Assembly: GCF_009363095.1 (NCBI RefSeq)
Contig: NZ_CP045295.1
Coordinates: 2,542,001-2,606,000, forward strand
Reading direction: 5' to 3'
Source of the DNA: Paenibacillus cellulositrophicus
GTDB lineage: Bacteria > Bacillota > Bacilli > Paenibacillales > Paenibacillaceae
DNA length: 64,000 bases
Shown piece after piece: positions 34,701-42,765 of the stretch (positions are counted from its first letter, which is position 1; the number at the start of each line of letters is the position of its first letter). The position numbers and the translations under genes were made by a program. The notes under the pieces are model-generated. The model saw only the letters and a list, made by a program, of their open reading frames with translations. It searched no databases and was not told where the DNA came from.

Positions 34701-36210
34701 GGTCCCCGCTGCAGCCGGGGCATCCAGCGAACAGGCCAGCTTGCGCGCCGTAGGGCAGCTCCCACCCGACTGGACTAATAAGTACGGCATGGACACGACG
34801 TATTCGTCGTTTGCGTCCCTGCCCAAAGAAACGATCGATGGCGTGGAGTACGTTAAGTTCAGCCCAACGATCGATTTTACGAACGCAGAGGCGCTGGCGG
34901 CCGCTGACGACATCGCCTTGTCCATCGTGGGCAGCGCGCTGCAATCGGACGGAGATACGCTTCCGGTCTACGTCGATAACATCCGGCTCTACAGCGCCTA
35001 TGCCGAATCGGCGGGCGACCCGGCCGTCGTCGACGACTTCGAGAGCTACCTGGGCAGCAGCGAGGCCCTGGCCAGCAAGTTCGTGCACGCCGGCGGCGAC
35101 CCGGCCGGCGCTGCGCTGGACGGCACGCACAAGCACGGCGGCAGCTACGGGCTGAAGTACACGTACACGCTGGCAAGCAGCGGCTACGCCGGCATCACCA
35201 AGGCGATGAACGGCGCGGATTGGTCCGGCTATAACGCCCTGCAATTCTGGTACCAGCCGGACGGCCAAGGCCAGAAGCTGGTGATGCAGATCAACGCGGA
35301 CGGCAAGACGTACGAGTACTACCCGGACACCAAGACGACCGAGCCGGCGCTCATCACCGCTCCGTTCAACGAGTTCAAGCCCGCCAACTGGGCGACCGGC
35401 ACGTTGACGAAGACGAACCTGAAGAACATCCAGGCGTTCTCCATCTATACGAACGCGGTGCCGGACGGCAACCGGCTGACGTCGTCGATGTATTTTGACG
35501 ACATCCATGCCTTGCTCGATCCGAACGCTGGCACCGTGCCAAGCGGCAGTGCAGGCGGCGGCACCGCACCCGGCGTGCTGTTCGACTTCAACAGCTCCAT
35601 CACCGGCTGGTCGCTGAACGACGACACGCTCGGAGCCGGCAACCTCGCCAATCCGGAGGATGGCGGCAGCAAAGTGCTCAGCGCGGACTTTCCGTCTGCG
35701 GGCGCAGCCGACAAGCATTTTGAGCTCGCCTACATGGGCGACCAGGACTTCAGCCAAGGCAGCACCCTGATGGTCCGCGCCCGAGTGGCCGGCGGCGCGG
35801 CCAAGGCGAAGCTGTTCATCAAGACCGGATCGAACTGGGCCTGGGCTTCCACTGACGAAGTGGAGCTGAACGGCGAATACCAGTGGATCAGGCTGAATTT
35901 GAACGGCAAAGACTCCAACGGCGCCACTATCGACAAGACACTGATCAAGGCCATCGGGCTGCAGATCGCTTCACCAAGCGGTGAAGGAACAATGACCGTG
36001 TATGTGGATGACGTGACGCTGGATGAGAAAACGCTGGATGCCGTGGTCAATGGCGATGCTGAGGTCAGTGGGGATGGCGCTGACAGCGACACAGGAAGTG
36101 ACGTCGCCGGTTCCAACGAAGCCGGTAACGCCACTGGTGAAGGCACTAACAGTCAAGGTACTGCGAGTGAAGGTGGTGAGCATGAGGGAACGATGGATGA
36201 AAGCCTGTAA
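31708..36210 (+). CDS. SLH-anchored GH26 beta-mannanase with carbohydrate-binding modules
   Basis: A 1500-residue secreted, multidomain enzyme. Signal peptide ~1-29; three SLH repeats ~36-210 (ITRAE, LTRQD and ITRAE motifs) that bind pyruvylated wall polymer; ~215-385 Gly/Val-rich repeats predicting a beta-helix stalk; Gly/Ser linker ~395-435; GH26 catalytic domain ~445-800 with acid/base E611 in FRPFHEQSGSWFWW and nucleophile E718 in FTEFGYQ. Then a CBM27/CBM23-like module ~910-1100, a CBM11-like module ~1107-1275, another beta-sandwich binding module ~1288-1440, and an acidic tail. It should cut mannan or glucomannan at the cell surface. GC is high across the repeats. Start ATG 31708 after AAGGGGAG. 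Confidence 0.9.
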   Translation: MKKSSKWLGTTLSAVLIASLLSPAYGSAAVQTDRSGITAKDLTGHWAQASVQKWLSSGLIQGYPDHTFRPNAEITRAEFVSLLNHLFGFTAQSKEAYADVPADTWFASAFSIAREAGYYTGYPGNAAKPGEPLTRQDAAVLLARAFEFSGNGTASSLNYPDQEHIGVYAREAVRALSGYFQGYPNGTFRPEEPITRAEIVTLIDKLVSAYYPAAGTYTAGKIQGSAVVNHGGVVLKDAVIQGNLYLTPGIGDGEVTLDHVTVQGTTFIEGGGAHTVIVKDSDLGSVLVNRRDGQVHVQLSGTTHIGQLAANSPSKLDAGDSSIIDSAEFNQPVQLGLGAGASIASLNVKPSAAGTAITGTGSIKQAVIQGSGVTLNGKALPPGTTSISGGAVNASPAPSGSTGTTGAGGSPSGSTGGGSSSGGNGNGSGGGNGGGPVENVTTVNLTDAAATDRTKSLFVYLNQLRGKNILFGQQHATTEGMSITAKDGTQSDTFNSVGAYPGLFGWDTLSLEGKEKPGVAGNAEQSRDNLVAVMKKAYADGGMLTLSSHMPNFVTGGDFYDTKGNVVSHILPGGDKNAAYNAFLDQIADFALHLKTDDGRPIPVIFRPFHEQSGSWFWWGAAFTTTDEYKEIYRYTVEYLRDKKGVHNFLYAYSPGGGFGDSADTYLKTYPGDDYVDILGFDSYYNGEGDSWFNGVKTEAKTVSNIADSRGKVAAFTEFGYQKMKVTGNTTPNFYTKLADTLKSDPDAKKMAFMLTWANFGPDSIYVPYPTGNPNQEHEMLPDFKKYYQDAYTLFSDGVIGAYNKKVNTASEQGFMHIASPTGQSTIKEASTTIRVRVLNETPGRVVYSVQGTDTEYPMGLNPDSGYYEAQWTPAAEQNGKTADITVKVYGSSGAVLHEQTNTVFVKIGEVLAGVYTFDTAADAEGIQYNGEYTSSSEGTNDGSAAYSDFNGGSLKISAPHLNGTDSWQELKLELKNAKAKAGAGSLAGIQRVKMDVWVPAAAGASSEQASLRAVGQLPPDWTNKYGMDTTYSSFASLPKETIDGVEYVKFSPTIDFTNAEALAAADDIALSIVGSALQSDGDTLPVYVDNIRLYSAYAESAGDPAVVDDFESYLGSSEALASKFVHAGGDPAGAALDGTHKHGGSYGLKYTYTLASSGYAGITKAMNGADWSGYNALQFWYQPDGQGQKLVMQINADGKTYEYYPDTKTTEPALITAPFNEFKPANWATGTLTKTNLKNIQAFSIYTNAVPDGNRLTSSMYFDDIHALLDPNAGTVPSGSAGGGTAPGVLFDFNSSITGWSLNDDTLGAGNLANPEDGGSKVLSADFPSAGAADKHFELAYMGDQDFSQGSTLMVRARVAGGAAKAKLFIKTGSNWAWASTDEVELNGEYQWIRLNLNGKDSNGATIDKTLIKAIGLQIASPSGEGTMTVYVDDVTLDEKTLDAVVNGDAEVSGDGADSDTGSDVAGSNEAGNATGEGTNSQGTASEGGEHEGTMDESL

Positions 36211-36248
36211 CCATCTTCATTACTAAATTCTCCTTAATCAACGATACA

Positions 36249-36276
36249 AAAAGGACCCTCCGCTGAGGGTCCTTTT
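36249..36276. terminator. Terminator of mannanase gene
   Basis: AAAAGGACCCTC and GAGGGTCCTTTT, perfect 12-bp arms, 4-base loop. Confidence 0.85.
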
Positions 36277-36326
36277 ATGCGAGTTATAGAAATCGTATTG
36301 AATACTCGATTGTTACAAGGTGGCTA

Positions 36327-37454
36327 TCAGGCCCCAACCACCGTCAACAGCATCGTCGATGCTTGAAAGCGGCCGCTTTCCGGAACGACGCAGACGATTT
36401 GCTGCCCCGCGGAGAGGCGTCCGGAATACAGCAGCTCCTCCAGCATGATGTAAATCGAAGCCGCCGCCGTATTTCCTTTGGTGTACAGATTCGTAAACCA
36501 TTTTTCCTCAGGGATCGTCACACCGCCCTGCTCCAGCAGCTGGAAGATCTCTTCCCTGAACACATGCGACGAATAATGGACCACCATCCAATCGACCGCT
36601 TCCGGGTCAATCCGCCCTTCTTCCACCAGCTCCAAAAACCGCCGCGTCCCGACCTTCGTAATTTCATTGACCAGCCGGACATCCTGCTTCAAATTCAGCG
36701 CGCCGCGATCGGCCGCTTCATGAATCGAGGCGTAGTCCAGCCACGAACGGCCGCCATCCTCCTTGCTCATGCCGGAATACATGCAGGTCTCGTACTCATT
36801 GGCGTACGACTTGTTGTCGATCCACTCGATGCGCAGGGAGAGCCCCTGTGCGGAGGGTTCATTTTGCAATAGGGCTGCCCCCGCTCCGTCCGACAGCATG
36901 AACCGCAGAAAATCCGTGTCGAACGGCACCCGGCCATTGCTGTAAATGCCCTGTGCCTCGAACTTCGTATGTTTAAACTCGCGGCTCAGAAACTCGCTGG
37001 AACAAGCGATGGCCGTCCGGTGTTCTCCTGACTTGATATGTAAAAAAGCGTTCTTCAGCGCATGCATCCCGCTCGCGCATAATCCCGAGTGCGAAGAAAT
37101 CTCCATCACCGGCAGTCCCGTCTCGGCATGCACCATACTCGCAAAACCCGGCAGCAGCAAATCCGCTCGTGTCGTACCGGTCGCCAAGAACTCGACGTCC
37201 TCCGGACGGATATCGGCGCTGCGCTCCAACGTCTCACGTATGGCCAGGGCCGCCATCTCCGCGTTGGTGTACAAGCTCTTCTGCTCCTTGTCCATCGCGT
37301 AATAGCGCTGCTTGATCTGATTCTTTTCCAAAATGATACGCTTCGTCTTGGAGGATCTGCCTCCGATTTTGCCAAGGTAATCTTCCATTTCCTCATTGCC
37401 CACCGGGGCGCCGGGAAGGAACTTCCCCATGCTCGTGATATAAACGGATTTCAT
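36327..37454 (-). CDS. 3-oxoacyl-ACP synthase III family protein
   Basis: A 375-residue thiolase-fold ketosynthase III. The Cys-His-Asn triad is visible: C126 in SHSGLCASGM, H293 in VVHYSSH and N328 in TKGNTAAAS. It is longer than housekeeping FabH (~320-335), shares little of its usual motifs, and has no fatty-acid genes beside it, so it is more like the specialised KAS III-like enzymes that condense or transfer acyl groups in secondary metabolism. The substrate is unknown. The ATG at 37454 follows GTGAGGTGTTAT; a GTG at 37466 overlaps this site. AT-rich upstream DNA holds repeated ACTAATT motifs. Confidence 0.85.
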   Translation of the reverse strand: MKSVYITSMGKFLPGAPVGNEEMEDYLGKIGGRSSKTKRIILEKNQIKQRYYAMDKEQKSLYTNAEMAALAIRETLERSADIRPEDVEFLATGTTRADLLLPGFASMVHAETGLPVMEISSHSGLCASGMHALKNAFLHIKSGEHRTAIACSSEFLSREFKHTKFEAQGIYSNGRVPFDTDFLRFMLSDGAGAALLQNEPSAQGLSLRIEWIDNKSYANEYETCMYSGMSKEDGGRSWLDYASIHEAADRGALNLKQDVRLVNEITKVGTRRFLELVEEGRIDPEAVDWMVVHYSSHVFREEIFQLLEQGGVTIPEEKWFTNLYTKGNTAAASIYIMLEELLYSGRLSAGQQIVCVVPESGRFQASTMLLTVVGA

Positions 37455-37630
37455 ATAACACCTCACTAAAGATATGATTACTAATTATGATATTAATCCC
37501 ACTAATTGTAAAGTAGATGAAAAATTAGTAGATTCAATGCTCTTCAGGCGTGTTTTCAAACAACAAAAAAACCGCTTTATTCAGGCAGCGGCAGCCTCTG
37601 CGATCCACTCTTTTACCGTTGCAGTCACGG
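37455..37630. other. AT-rich upstream region of ketosynthase
   Basis: Three ACTAATT motifs (two direct, one inverted) lie within ~60 bp upstream of the ketosynthase start (about 37478-37532), which may be regulator sites. Nothing else is supported up to 37631. Confidence 0.3.
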
Positions 37631-37631
37631 G

Positions 37632-37865
37632 ATGAAGGAAGCCGGTTCGAATGCAGCGCAGACAATGGAGATAATCCAGAAAAGGCTCAATCAAGAATGG
37701 CATACCATATCTTATTGGAAAAGCGTCCATGCGTGTTGGGTAAAAGCGGGATTTAATAAAGTTGGTTGTATGCTGGATCGGAAAAAGAAGGGACGATCGG
37801 TGTATTTGCTTTATTTCAAGCATCATGTTATAGTCATAAATCTGCCTAGATATTTATTTACATAA
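37632..37865 (+). CDS. Doubtful small protein, possible GNAT C-terminal relic
   Basis: A 77-codon frame with no good ribosome site. The middle (VKAGFNKVGCMLDRKKKGR) loosely resembles the C-terminal strand-helix of an acetyltransferase, where a KAGFxKxG motif is common, but no CoA loop precedes it. It may be a degenerate fragment of an acetyltransferase, or non-coding. Confidence 0.25.
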   Translation: MKEAGSNAAQTMEIIQKRLNQEWHTISYWKSVHACWVKAGFNKVGCMLDRKKKGRSVYLLYFKHHVIVINLPRYLFT

Positions 37866-37982
37866 TCATGCTTACGAGGAAGGAATAGGACACGCATATT
37901 CAGTTGATAAGTACGATTCGTGTTCGATTAGGGAGCAAAGCTCTCGATTACTATATTCATAACAAACCGGTAGGAGTGATGA

Positions 37983-38516
37983 ATGATGAATCAACACGAG
38001 TTTGATATTGTGGTCAAACCAGCCGAGGATTCTCAATTGGATTTGCTTGAGGAAGTGTTCAGCCCCGGGAATCTGACGTATCCCCAGCATCGCCGATTCG
38101 AAGTACAGAGGAAAGGTGAGGGCGTATTTCTGATCGCATGGCATACAAATCATCCAATTGGACATTTCTTACTGCGATGGAGTGGCCCTGAGGATCCTCG
38201 TGTAACTCAATATATCGATGTGACTCACAGTGCCTTTCTGGAGGGAGGACTCACGAAAGAGGGCTACCGCAAAAAAGGTGTAGCGACGGCGATCATTCGT
38301 GAGGCTGAGAAATTAGCAAGCGAAAGAGGCTGCACTCATATCGGTTTGGAAGTGAGCAGCAAAGACAATCCCGAGGCAAGAAGGCTATATGAACACCTTG
38401 GTTATATCGACTGGGGTTACGGTGAATTTCAGATCAGTTGGGAATACCATGATAAGCACGGAACAAGCACCCGCTCCGATATTGTTATTTTTATGCAAAA
38501 ACCACTAGTCTATTGA
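37983..38516 (+). CDS. GNAT family N-acetyltransferase
   Basis: A 177-residue acetyltransferase. The fold is visible as an N-terminal IVVKPAEDSQLDLLEEVF, central strands HPIGHFLLRWSG, the CoA-binding loop KEGYRKKGVATAIIREAEKLA and the C-terminal SSKDNPEARRLYEHLGY. It resembles small-molecule/amine acetyltransferases; the substrate is unknown. The first ATG is at 37983 with another directly after it; TAGGAGTGATGA precedes them. It is monocistronic, ended by the hairpin at 38524-38564. Confidence 0.88.
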   Translation: MMNQHEFDIVVKPAEDSQLDLLEEVFSPGNLTYPQHRRFEVQRKGEGVFLIAWHTNHPIGHFLLRWSGPEDPRVTQYIDVTHSAFLEGGLTKEGYRKKGVATAIIREAEKLASERGCTHIGLEVSSKDNPEARRLYEHLGYIDWGYGEFQISWEYHDKHGTSTRSDIVIFMQKPLVY

Positions 38517-38523
38517 TCAGACG

Positions 38524-38564
38524 AAAAGTCCCCCCCATTCCAGCCAAGGATGTGGGGGGCTTTT
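38524..38564 (+). terminator. Terminator of GNAT gene
   Basis: AAAAGTCCCCCC and GGGGGGCTTTT close an 18-base loop, with a short T-run. Confidence 0.7.
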
Positions 38565-38659
38565 CTATAGACTGATCTCATAACCTATCAAATTGTGCCT
38601 GTTTGTCCAGTCAAATCTATTCATAAAAGCATAGATTGTTAATATAGGAGGTGATCATT

Positions 38660-38773
38660 ATGTGTTGTAATCGAAAAAAAGTAATCGTCGTCAAGCTGCA
38701 CCCCGGTCAAAAAGCTGTAGTCATCTGTAAGAAAAAGAAAAAACATCGGCATGATCATTGGAAGTTCTATTAA
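38660..38773 (+). CDS. Small basic peptide, 37 residues
   Basis: A short frame with an almost perfect ribosome site: TAGGAGGTGATC, then ATG at 38660. The peptide starts MCCNRKKVIVVKLHPGQKAV, has a third Cys near residue 23, a stretch of five Lys, then HRHDHW and ends KFY. It is strongly positive and rich in Cys and His, so it could bind a metal or nucleic acid. No family is recognised. A strong terminator follows 10 bp after the stop, so it forms its own transcription unit between the GNAT and amidase genes. Codon use is consistent with a real gene, but this is inference. Confidence 0.62.
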   Translation: MCCNRKKVIVVKLHPGQKAVVICKKKKKHRHDHWKFY

Positions 38774-38782
38774 TTCTCTCTG

Positions 38783-38811
38783 AAAGAACGCTCTTCGAGC
38801 GTTCTTTTTTT
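38783..38811 (+). terminator. Terminator after the small peptide gene
   Basis: AAAGAACGCTC and GAGCGTTCTTT, 3-base loop, then a T-run; on the minus strand it could also serve the region after the amidase. Confidence 0.85.
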
Positions 38812-38835
38812 GTTTCTCTCTCCCTTCGATGTTCC

Positions 38836-40254
38836 CTATGTACTGCTTAAGTACTCTTTGATGCCATCAACAATCGCTTGAGCTGCCTTATACTGGACGG
38901 TGTCCGAAAGCATGGCTTGTTCATCCGAGACATTGCTTAGAAATCCAACCTCTAATAGAACCGCAGCCATATCGGTTTCACGAATCACCTGCAGGCTGGT
39001 GTTTTTAACGCCCCGGTCTTTCAGACCCATCGCTTGAACTAAACGCTTGTGGATCGCGTCGGCCAGCTGTTTGCTGCTGCTCCGCTGATAATAATGCGTC
39101 TCTGTACCCGTGGCTTGCGGAGATTCCAGTACGCTGTTGCCATGGATCGATACAAAAACGTCCGCATTTAATGAATTGGCCAGCTGCACGCGTTCTGTCC
39201 GGGTAGGGTACACGTCGCTGTCACGGGTCATGATGACTTCAATTTCGGGTTCCTTAAGAAGAAGCTCCTGCACTTTCAGAGCAAGCGCGAGGTTAAAATC
39301 TTTTTCATGTTTGTTGCTGATGCTCGTCGTTCCCGGATCGCTGCCCCCGTGTCCCGCATCAATGACCACGATTTTTCTTTCATTCTCGTTGCCTGAAGAC
39401 ACGGGAGTCTGGGGATCGCTGCCCGTCCCAGATAGATCTATAATGAGCTGATCGCCGATAACCTCCTGATGGTAGGAAGCCGGGTTATCCTGGCTTAACT
39501 CTACCACGACCCGGACTTGCTCAGGGTCCCTGCTAAATAGAGAATATCTGACTTCGGATACATCCGGCTGCCCGCTCACGTCCAATTTCCCCGTCATGGC
39601 CGAATCCAGCGGCTGAGTCAGAGCCCCGAAGGTCGTATTGGGTAAGTCAACAACGATTCGGGCGGGGTTGGCTAAAGTTAAAATCTTGGGCGTCACTTGG
39701 CCATCCATACTAATGACGAGCTGTTGGTTTAAATAATTGATCTGACTCACATGCGTCAACGGCTCCGTATTGTCTGCTTCGGACTCGGAGATCGGATCTT
39801 TGCTTTGATCCGGGTTTTGAGGCGGGCTTGTCAGGTATACCGTTTTATTGCGGTTGTCCCAATTGACAGCCAGTCCCATTTGTTCGGTGACGAACCGGAT
39901 CGGAACGACCACGCTTTGATTCATATTCCGGGGAGCCGTATCCAGCCGTACGAGCTGATCCGAGACCTTCGCCTCTTTTTTGCCGACGGTTAACAACATG
40001 GCTTTGGCGTTTTGCTGGATTGTAACGCTGTGGGACCGTTGATCCCAGTTCACCTGAAACTTTAAATTTTCCGCCACCACCCGAAGTGGAATCATCATGG
40101 ATTGATCAATGATCGAGACCTTCACATCAGCCGGCAGGACCAGTTCCTGGCCGTCTAATACAATCTTGGATGGCTTAGATGCGGCACTGATTGAATTGGG
40201 GAGCAGGATCAGCAGGAATAAAGACAGGAACAGCAGAGACAAAAATTTCTTCAT
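38836..40254 (-). CDS. N-acetylmuramoyl-L-alanine amidase with stalk and AMIN domains
   Basis: A 472-residue exported cell-wall hydrolase. Signal peptide ~1-24; two stalk repeats ~30-145 (SMMIPLRVVAENLKFQVNWD, VVVPIRFVTEQMGLAVNWD); AMIN domain ~165-280, a peptidoglycan-targeting module; Amidase_3 catalytic domain ~292-470 with zinc ligands in DAGHGGSDPG, a Glu in NKHEKDFN, a His in SIHGNSV and the catalytic Glu in LLEVGFLSN. It cuts the amide between N-acetylmuramic acid and L-alanine, as in spore or daughter-cell separation. It stands alone on the minus strand. Confidence 0.92.
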   Translation of the reverse strand: MKKFLSLLFLSLFLLILLPNSISAASKPSKIVLDGQELVLPADVKVSIIDQSMMIPLRVVAENLKFQVNWDQRSHSVTIQQNAKAMLLTVGKKEAKVSDQLVRLDTAPRNMNQSVVVPIRFVTEQMGLAVNWDNRNKTVYLTSPPQNPDQSKDPISESEADNTEPLTHVSQINYLNQQLVISMDGQVTPKILTLANPARIVVDLPNTTFGALTQPLDSAMTGKLDVSGQPDVSEVRYSLFSRDPEQVRVVVELSQDNPASYHQEVIGDQLIIDLSGTGSDPQTPVSSGNENERKIVVIDAGHGGSDPGTTSISNKHEKDFNLALALKVQELLLKEPEIEVIMTRDSDVYPTRTERVQLANSLNADVFVSIHGNSVLESPQATGTETHYYQRSSSKQLADAIHKRLVQAMGLKDRGVKNTSLQVIRETDMAAVLLEVGFLSNVSDEQAMLSDTVQYKAAQAIVDGIKEYLSST

Positions 40255-40390
40255 TATGCACCTCTGTTATGATTTGAACTTTCTATCGGATTCTAGTAAA
40301 AGCGACAAAATACCATTTACAATATATAACAATAAAAACGGAAAATAGTTGCGCTTGAAGTGAAAATGAAGTGAGTTCCTTCTATAGATA

Positions 40391-40420
40391 AAAAAGAGAT
40401 GACCCTCGAGAGAGTCATCT
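40391..40420 (-). terminator. Terminator of DUF4241-like gene
   Basis: AGATGAC/GTCATCT with CTC/GAG inside; on the minus strand followed by TTTTTT. Confidence 0.65.
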
Positions 40421-40477
40421 ACCTGTAAATCTATTTAAAAACTCTAGCAACCGTAATGATATCTACTTCTGAACAAA

Positions 40478-40993
40478 CTATTCCTTAATAAACACAATCT
40501 TCACGCCAACTACCTGATTGTCCGCATTTACAGCCTTGTACACTCCATATGCCCCGTCACCCATGCCTGTCCGTGATACGACGCCGCCATCCAGGACGCC
40601 TGCTTCCTCCCCGCTCTCGGTGAGATCGCAGCAGGCGAAATACCATTCGGTATCTTGGTCCTGTTTACCGTCAGGCGCATCCGCATCCGGAATCCGGTGC
40701 TTGTCGATATCAAAAATCCCGGCCTGCCCGCTGTCCACTCCCGCCACAAAAGAGCACTTGATCCATTCCAGCGACGCTGCCTGTTCCGCCACGGAATGGT
40801 GGTAAGCTGTCAGCTTGGCGTTGGCTTCGCCCCAGTCGCGGACCTCGATCTTCTCTACTTCTCCTACCCATGTGCCAGCTAAGGCGGATTCCAATACGCC
40901 CATAATAATCGTATCCCGATCCAAATCGTAACAAGGATCCGCTACGACCAATTGCCCGGAATTCACTTCAAAATTGCCTAGTTGAATGACCAC
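40478..40993 (-). CDS. DUF4241-like protein
   Basis: A 171-residue soluble protein with the recurring pattern GNFEVNSGQLVVADPCYDL near the N-terminus, VGEVEKIEVRDWGEANAKLTAYH in the middle and VLDGGVVSRTGMGDGAYGVY near the end, as in DUF4241 proteins. No catalytic residues are known. I chose the GTG at 40993 because GGAGGTATCCTCA precedes it; the longer frame to 41080 runs upstream into non-conserved residues. It is monocistronic, divergent from the stalk protein at 41132. Confidence 0.72.
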   Translation of the reverse strand: MVIQLGNFEVNSGQLVVADPCYDLDRDTIIMGVLESALAGTWVGEVEKIEVRDWGEANAKLTAYHHSVAEQAASLEWIKCSFVAGVDSGQAGIFDIDKHRIPDADAPDGKQDQDTEWYFACCDLTESGEEAGVLDGGVVSRTGMGDGAYGVYKAVNADNQVVGVKIVFIKE

Positions 40994-41131
40994 TGAGGAT
41001 ACCTCCAATAAGTGTGATGATTTGGGTTTATTGTAACATGTGTGGTGGAAAAAGCGTCTGTACTGATAGGATTTGTCCAAATGAAGCGTCCTATTTGATG
41101 CTATTAAACTTAAAAAAGGAGATGGTATTTG

Positions 41132-41593
41132 ATGAAACGCCGTTCTTTTCTATTCCTTGCTGTGCTGACTGTTTACATCTTAGTCTTTGGTGCACAAACT
41201 GTGCTTGCTTCAGCGGGCCCGGATTCCCGCGGAGTATACCGTCCTACGATATACATTAATGGGGAAAAACAAGCCTTAACAGCGGCAATCCCTCCGAGTG
41301 GATCAACCTTAGTTCCTTTCAGGGCATTTTTCTCGGCGTTAAAGATGGACGCTCAGTTTGATAATCAACCCAAAACCGTTACGGCTAAAAATAATGATAC
41401 AACGGTTACTTTAACTGCTGGAAAAAAGATTGCTACTCTAAATGGCAAGGAAGTACAGCTTTTACAAGGTCCAGAACTTGTTGATGATGGTCTTATATAC
41501 GTAAATCTTCGCTTCATCGCTGAAGCTTTTGGTGGAAAGGTACAATTTGATAAGGCCAACCTAACGATACAAATCGATTTCCAGAATAAATGA
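41132..41593 (+). CDS. Secreted single stalk-domain protein
   Basis: A 153-residue protein consisting of a signal peptide (SFLFLAVLTVYILVFGAQTVLAS) and one stalk domain ~35-150 (IYINGEKQALTAAIPPSG; LVPFRAFFSALKMDAQFD; YVNLRFIAEAFGGKVQFD). Such minimal stalk proteins have no known activity. The ATG at 41132 follows AAAAGGAGATGGTATTTG. The gene is AT-rich against its GC-rich neighbours. Divergent from DUF4241. Confidence 0.82.
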   Translation: MKRRSFLFLAVLTVYILVFGAQTVLASAGPDSRGVYRPTIYINGEKQALTAAIPPSGSTLVPFRAFFSALKMDAQFDNQPKTVTAKNNDTTVTLTAGKKIATLNGKEVQLLQGPELVDDGLIYVNLRFIAEAFGGKVQFDKANLTIQIDFQNK

Positions 41594-41640
41594 ACTCGTG
41601 GGCAAGACCTCTGAATGAAAAACTAATCGTTTCCCTACCA

Positions 41641-41702
41641 AAAAAGTCTTGGCCTGTTCCCAATACTTCCATGAAAGAGGTACTGAGTCACAAGCCAAGA
41701 CA
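41641..41702 (-). terminator. Terminator of epimerase/SDR operon
   Basis: GTCTTGGC and GCCAAGAC pair around a ~40-base loop; on the minus strand a TTTTTT run follows. It is ~80 bp after the epimerase stop. Confidence 0.5.
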
Positions 41703-41780
41703 TATTTACTCTATGTTACCGTCAGACGATTTCATTGGTTAACCTTTAAAAAACCTCTTCATTCACCCAATCCATCAATT

Positions 41781-42692
41781 TTAGTGGTTGAAGTAGTGCC
41801 CCTGTTCCAGATCCGCGATCAAACCAGGGTTCACGGGCTGCCATCCTAAGCGTTCCTGGGTCAGTGCGCTCGATGCCAGATTGTCGGTCGACGCGGCGAA
41901 GGCGAGCCAACCGAAGTAAGCCTCTGCCTCTTCGCGGGGAATGCTGCGCACCGGTAGGTTCAGGTGGCGGCCGATGACCTCAGCGATCTCCCGGAAGGGC
42001 ACGCCCTCATCGCCGACCCCGTGATACACGGCACCTGCAGCCCCTTTTTCCAACGCCAGTCTGAACAGGCGCGCCGCATCAAGCTGGTGAACCGCCGGCC
42101 AGTGGTTAAGCCCCTCATCCACGTACGCCGCAAAACCTTTCTCCCGCGCGATACCGATCAGAGTCGGAACAAAGCCCTGCTCGCCCGGGCCATGCACGGA
42201 CGGTGACAGGCGGACGACCGAAGCTCTCACTCCGCGTCCAGCCAGCGCGAGCGCAGCCTCCTCGGAGCGGCGCGGCGTAGACTGTGTCGACGCCTCTTCT
42301 TCCGTCCCGAGCCGCCCCGGCGTAAGCATCAGCGTTCCCGAGGTCGCTACGAATGGCTTTCCAGTACCCTCAAGTGCCGCCCCGATCGCCTCGATCGCCT
42401 TGCTATCCGCCTCAGCGGCTGCCGCAAAATCCGCGAAGTCGTGTTTAAAAGCCAGGTGAATCACGCCGTCCGCTGCGGCGGCGCCTTCCTTCAGGCTGTT
42501 AAGGTCGTCCAGGGAACCGCGCTGCACCTCAGCCCCGGCAGCTGTCAGTGATGCGGCAGACTTATCCGAGCGGGCGAGCCCGACGACTTGATGCCCCGCG
42601 GCAATGAGTTCGCGAACAACAGCGGAACCGACGAACCCCGTTGCTCCTGTTACAAAGACGCGCATATTTTTTGCATTTTCCATTGATGACAT
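41781..42692 (-). CDS. NAD-dependent epimerase/dehydratase-like SDR
   Basis: A 303-residue extended (atypical) SDR. The N-terminal TGATGFVGSAVV is the nucleotide loop; PFVATSGTLML carries the catalytic Ser region; the canonical YxxxK is not clearly present, so it may not be a classical epimerase. The protein resembles NAD-binding proteins that reduce or isomerise flavonoid-like or sugar substrates. The ATG at 42692 follows AAGGAAGGGAAGCGG. It is 73 bp downstream of another SDR gene and both lie opposite a TetR gene. Confidence 0.85.
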   Translation of the reverse strand: MSSMENAKNMRVFVTGATGFVGSAVVRELIAAGHQVVGLARSDKSAASLTAAGAEVQRGSLDDLNSLKEGAAAADGVIHLAFKHDFADFAAAAEADSKAIEAIGAALEGTGKPFVATSGTLMLTPGRLGTEEEASTQSTPRRSEEAALALAGRGVRASVVRLSPSVHGPGEQGFVPTLIGIAREKGFAAYVDEGLNHWPAVHQLDAARLFRLALEKGAAGAVYHGVGDEGVPFREIAEVIGRHLNLPVRSIPREEAEAYFGWLAFAASTDNLASSALTQERLGWQPVNPGLIADLEQGHYFNH

Positions 42693-42765
42693 ATGGATCC
42701 GCTTCCCTTCCTTGGTTCATTTATAACATATTGGTTGGCCAGCTAACCACGGGTTTAGACGGAAC

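Noticed and set aside
34606..35757. 383-codon frame antisense to the mannanase
   Set aside because: Product of high GC at third positions of the real gene; the residue composition is Arg/Val/Ala-rich without domains or ribosome site.
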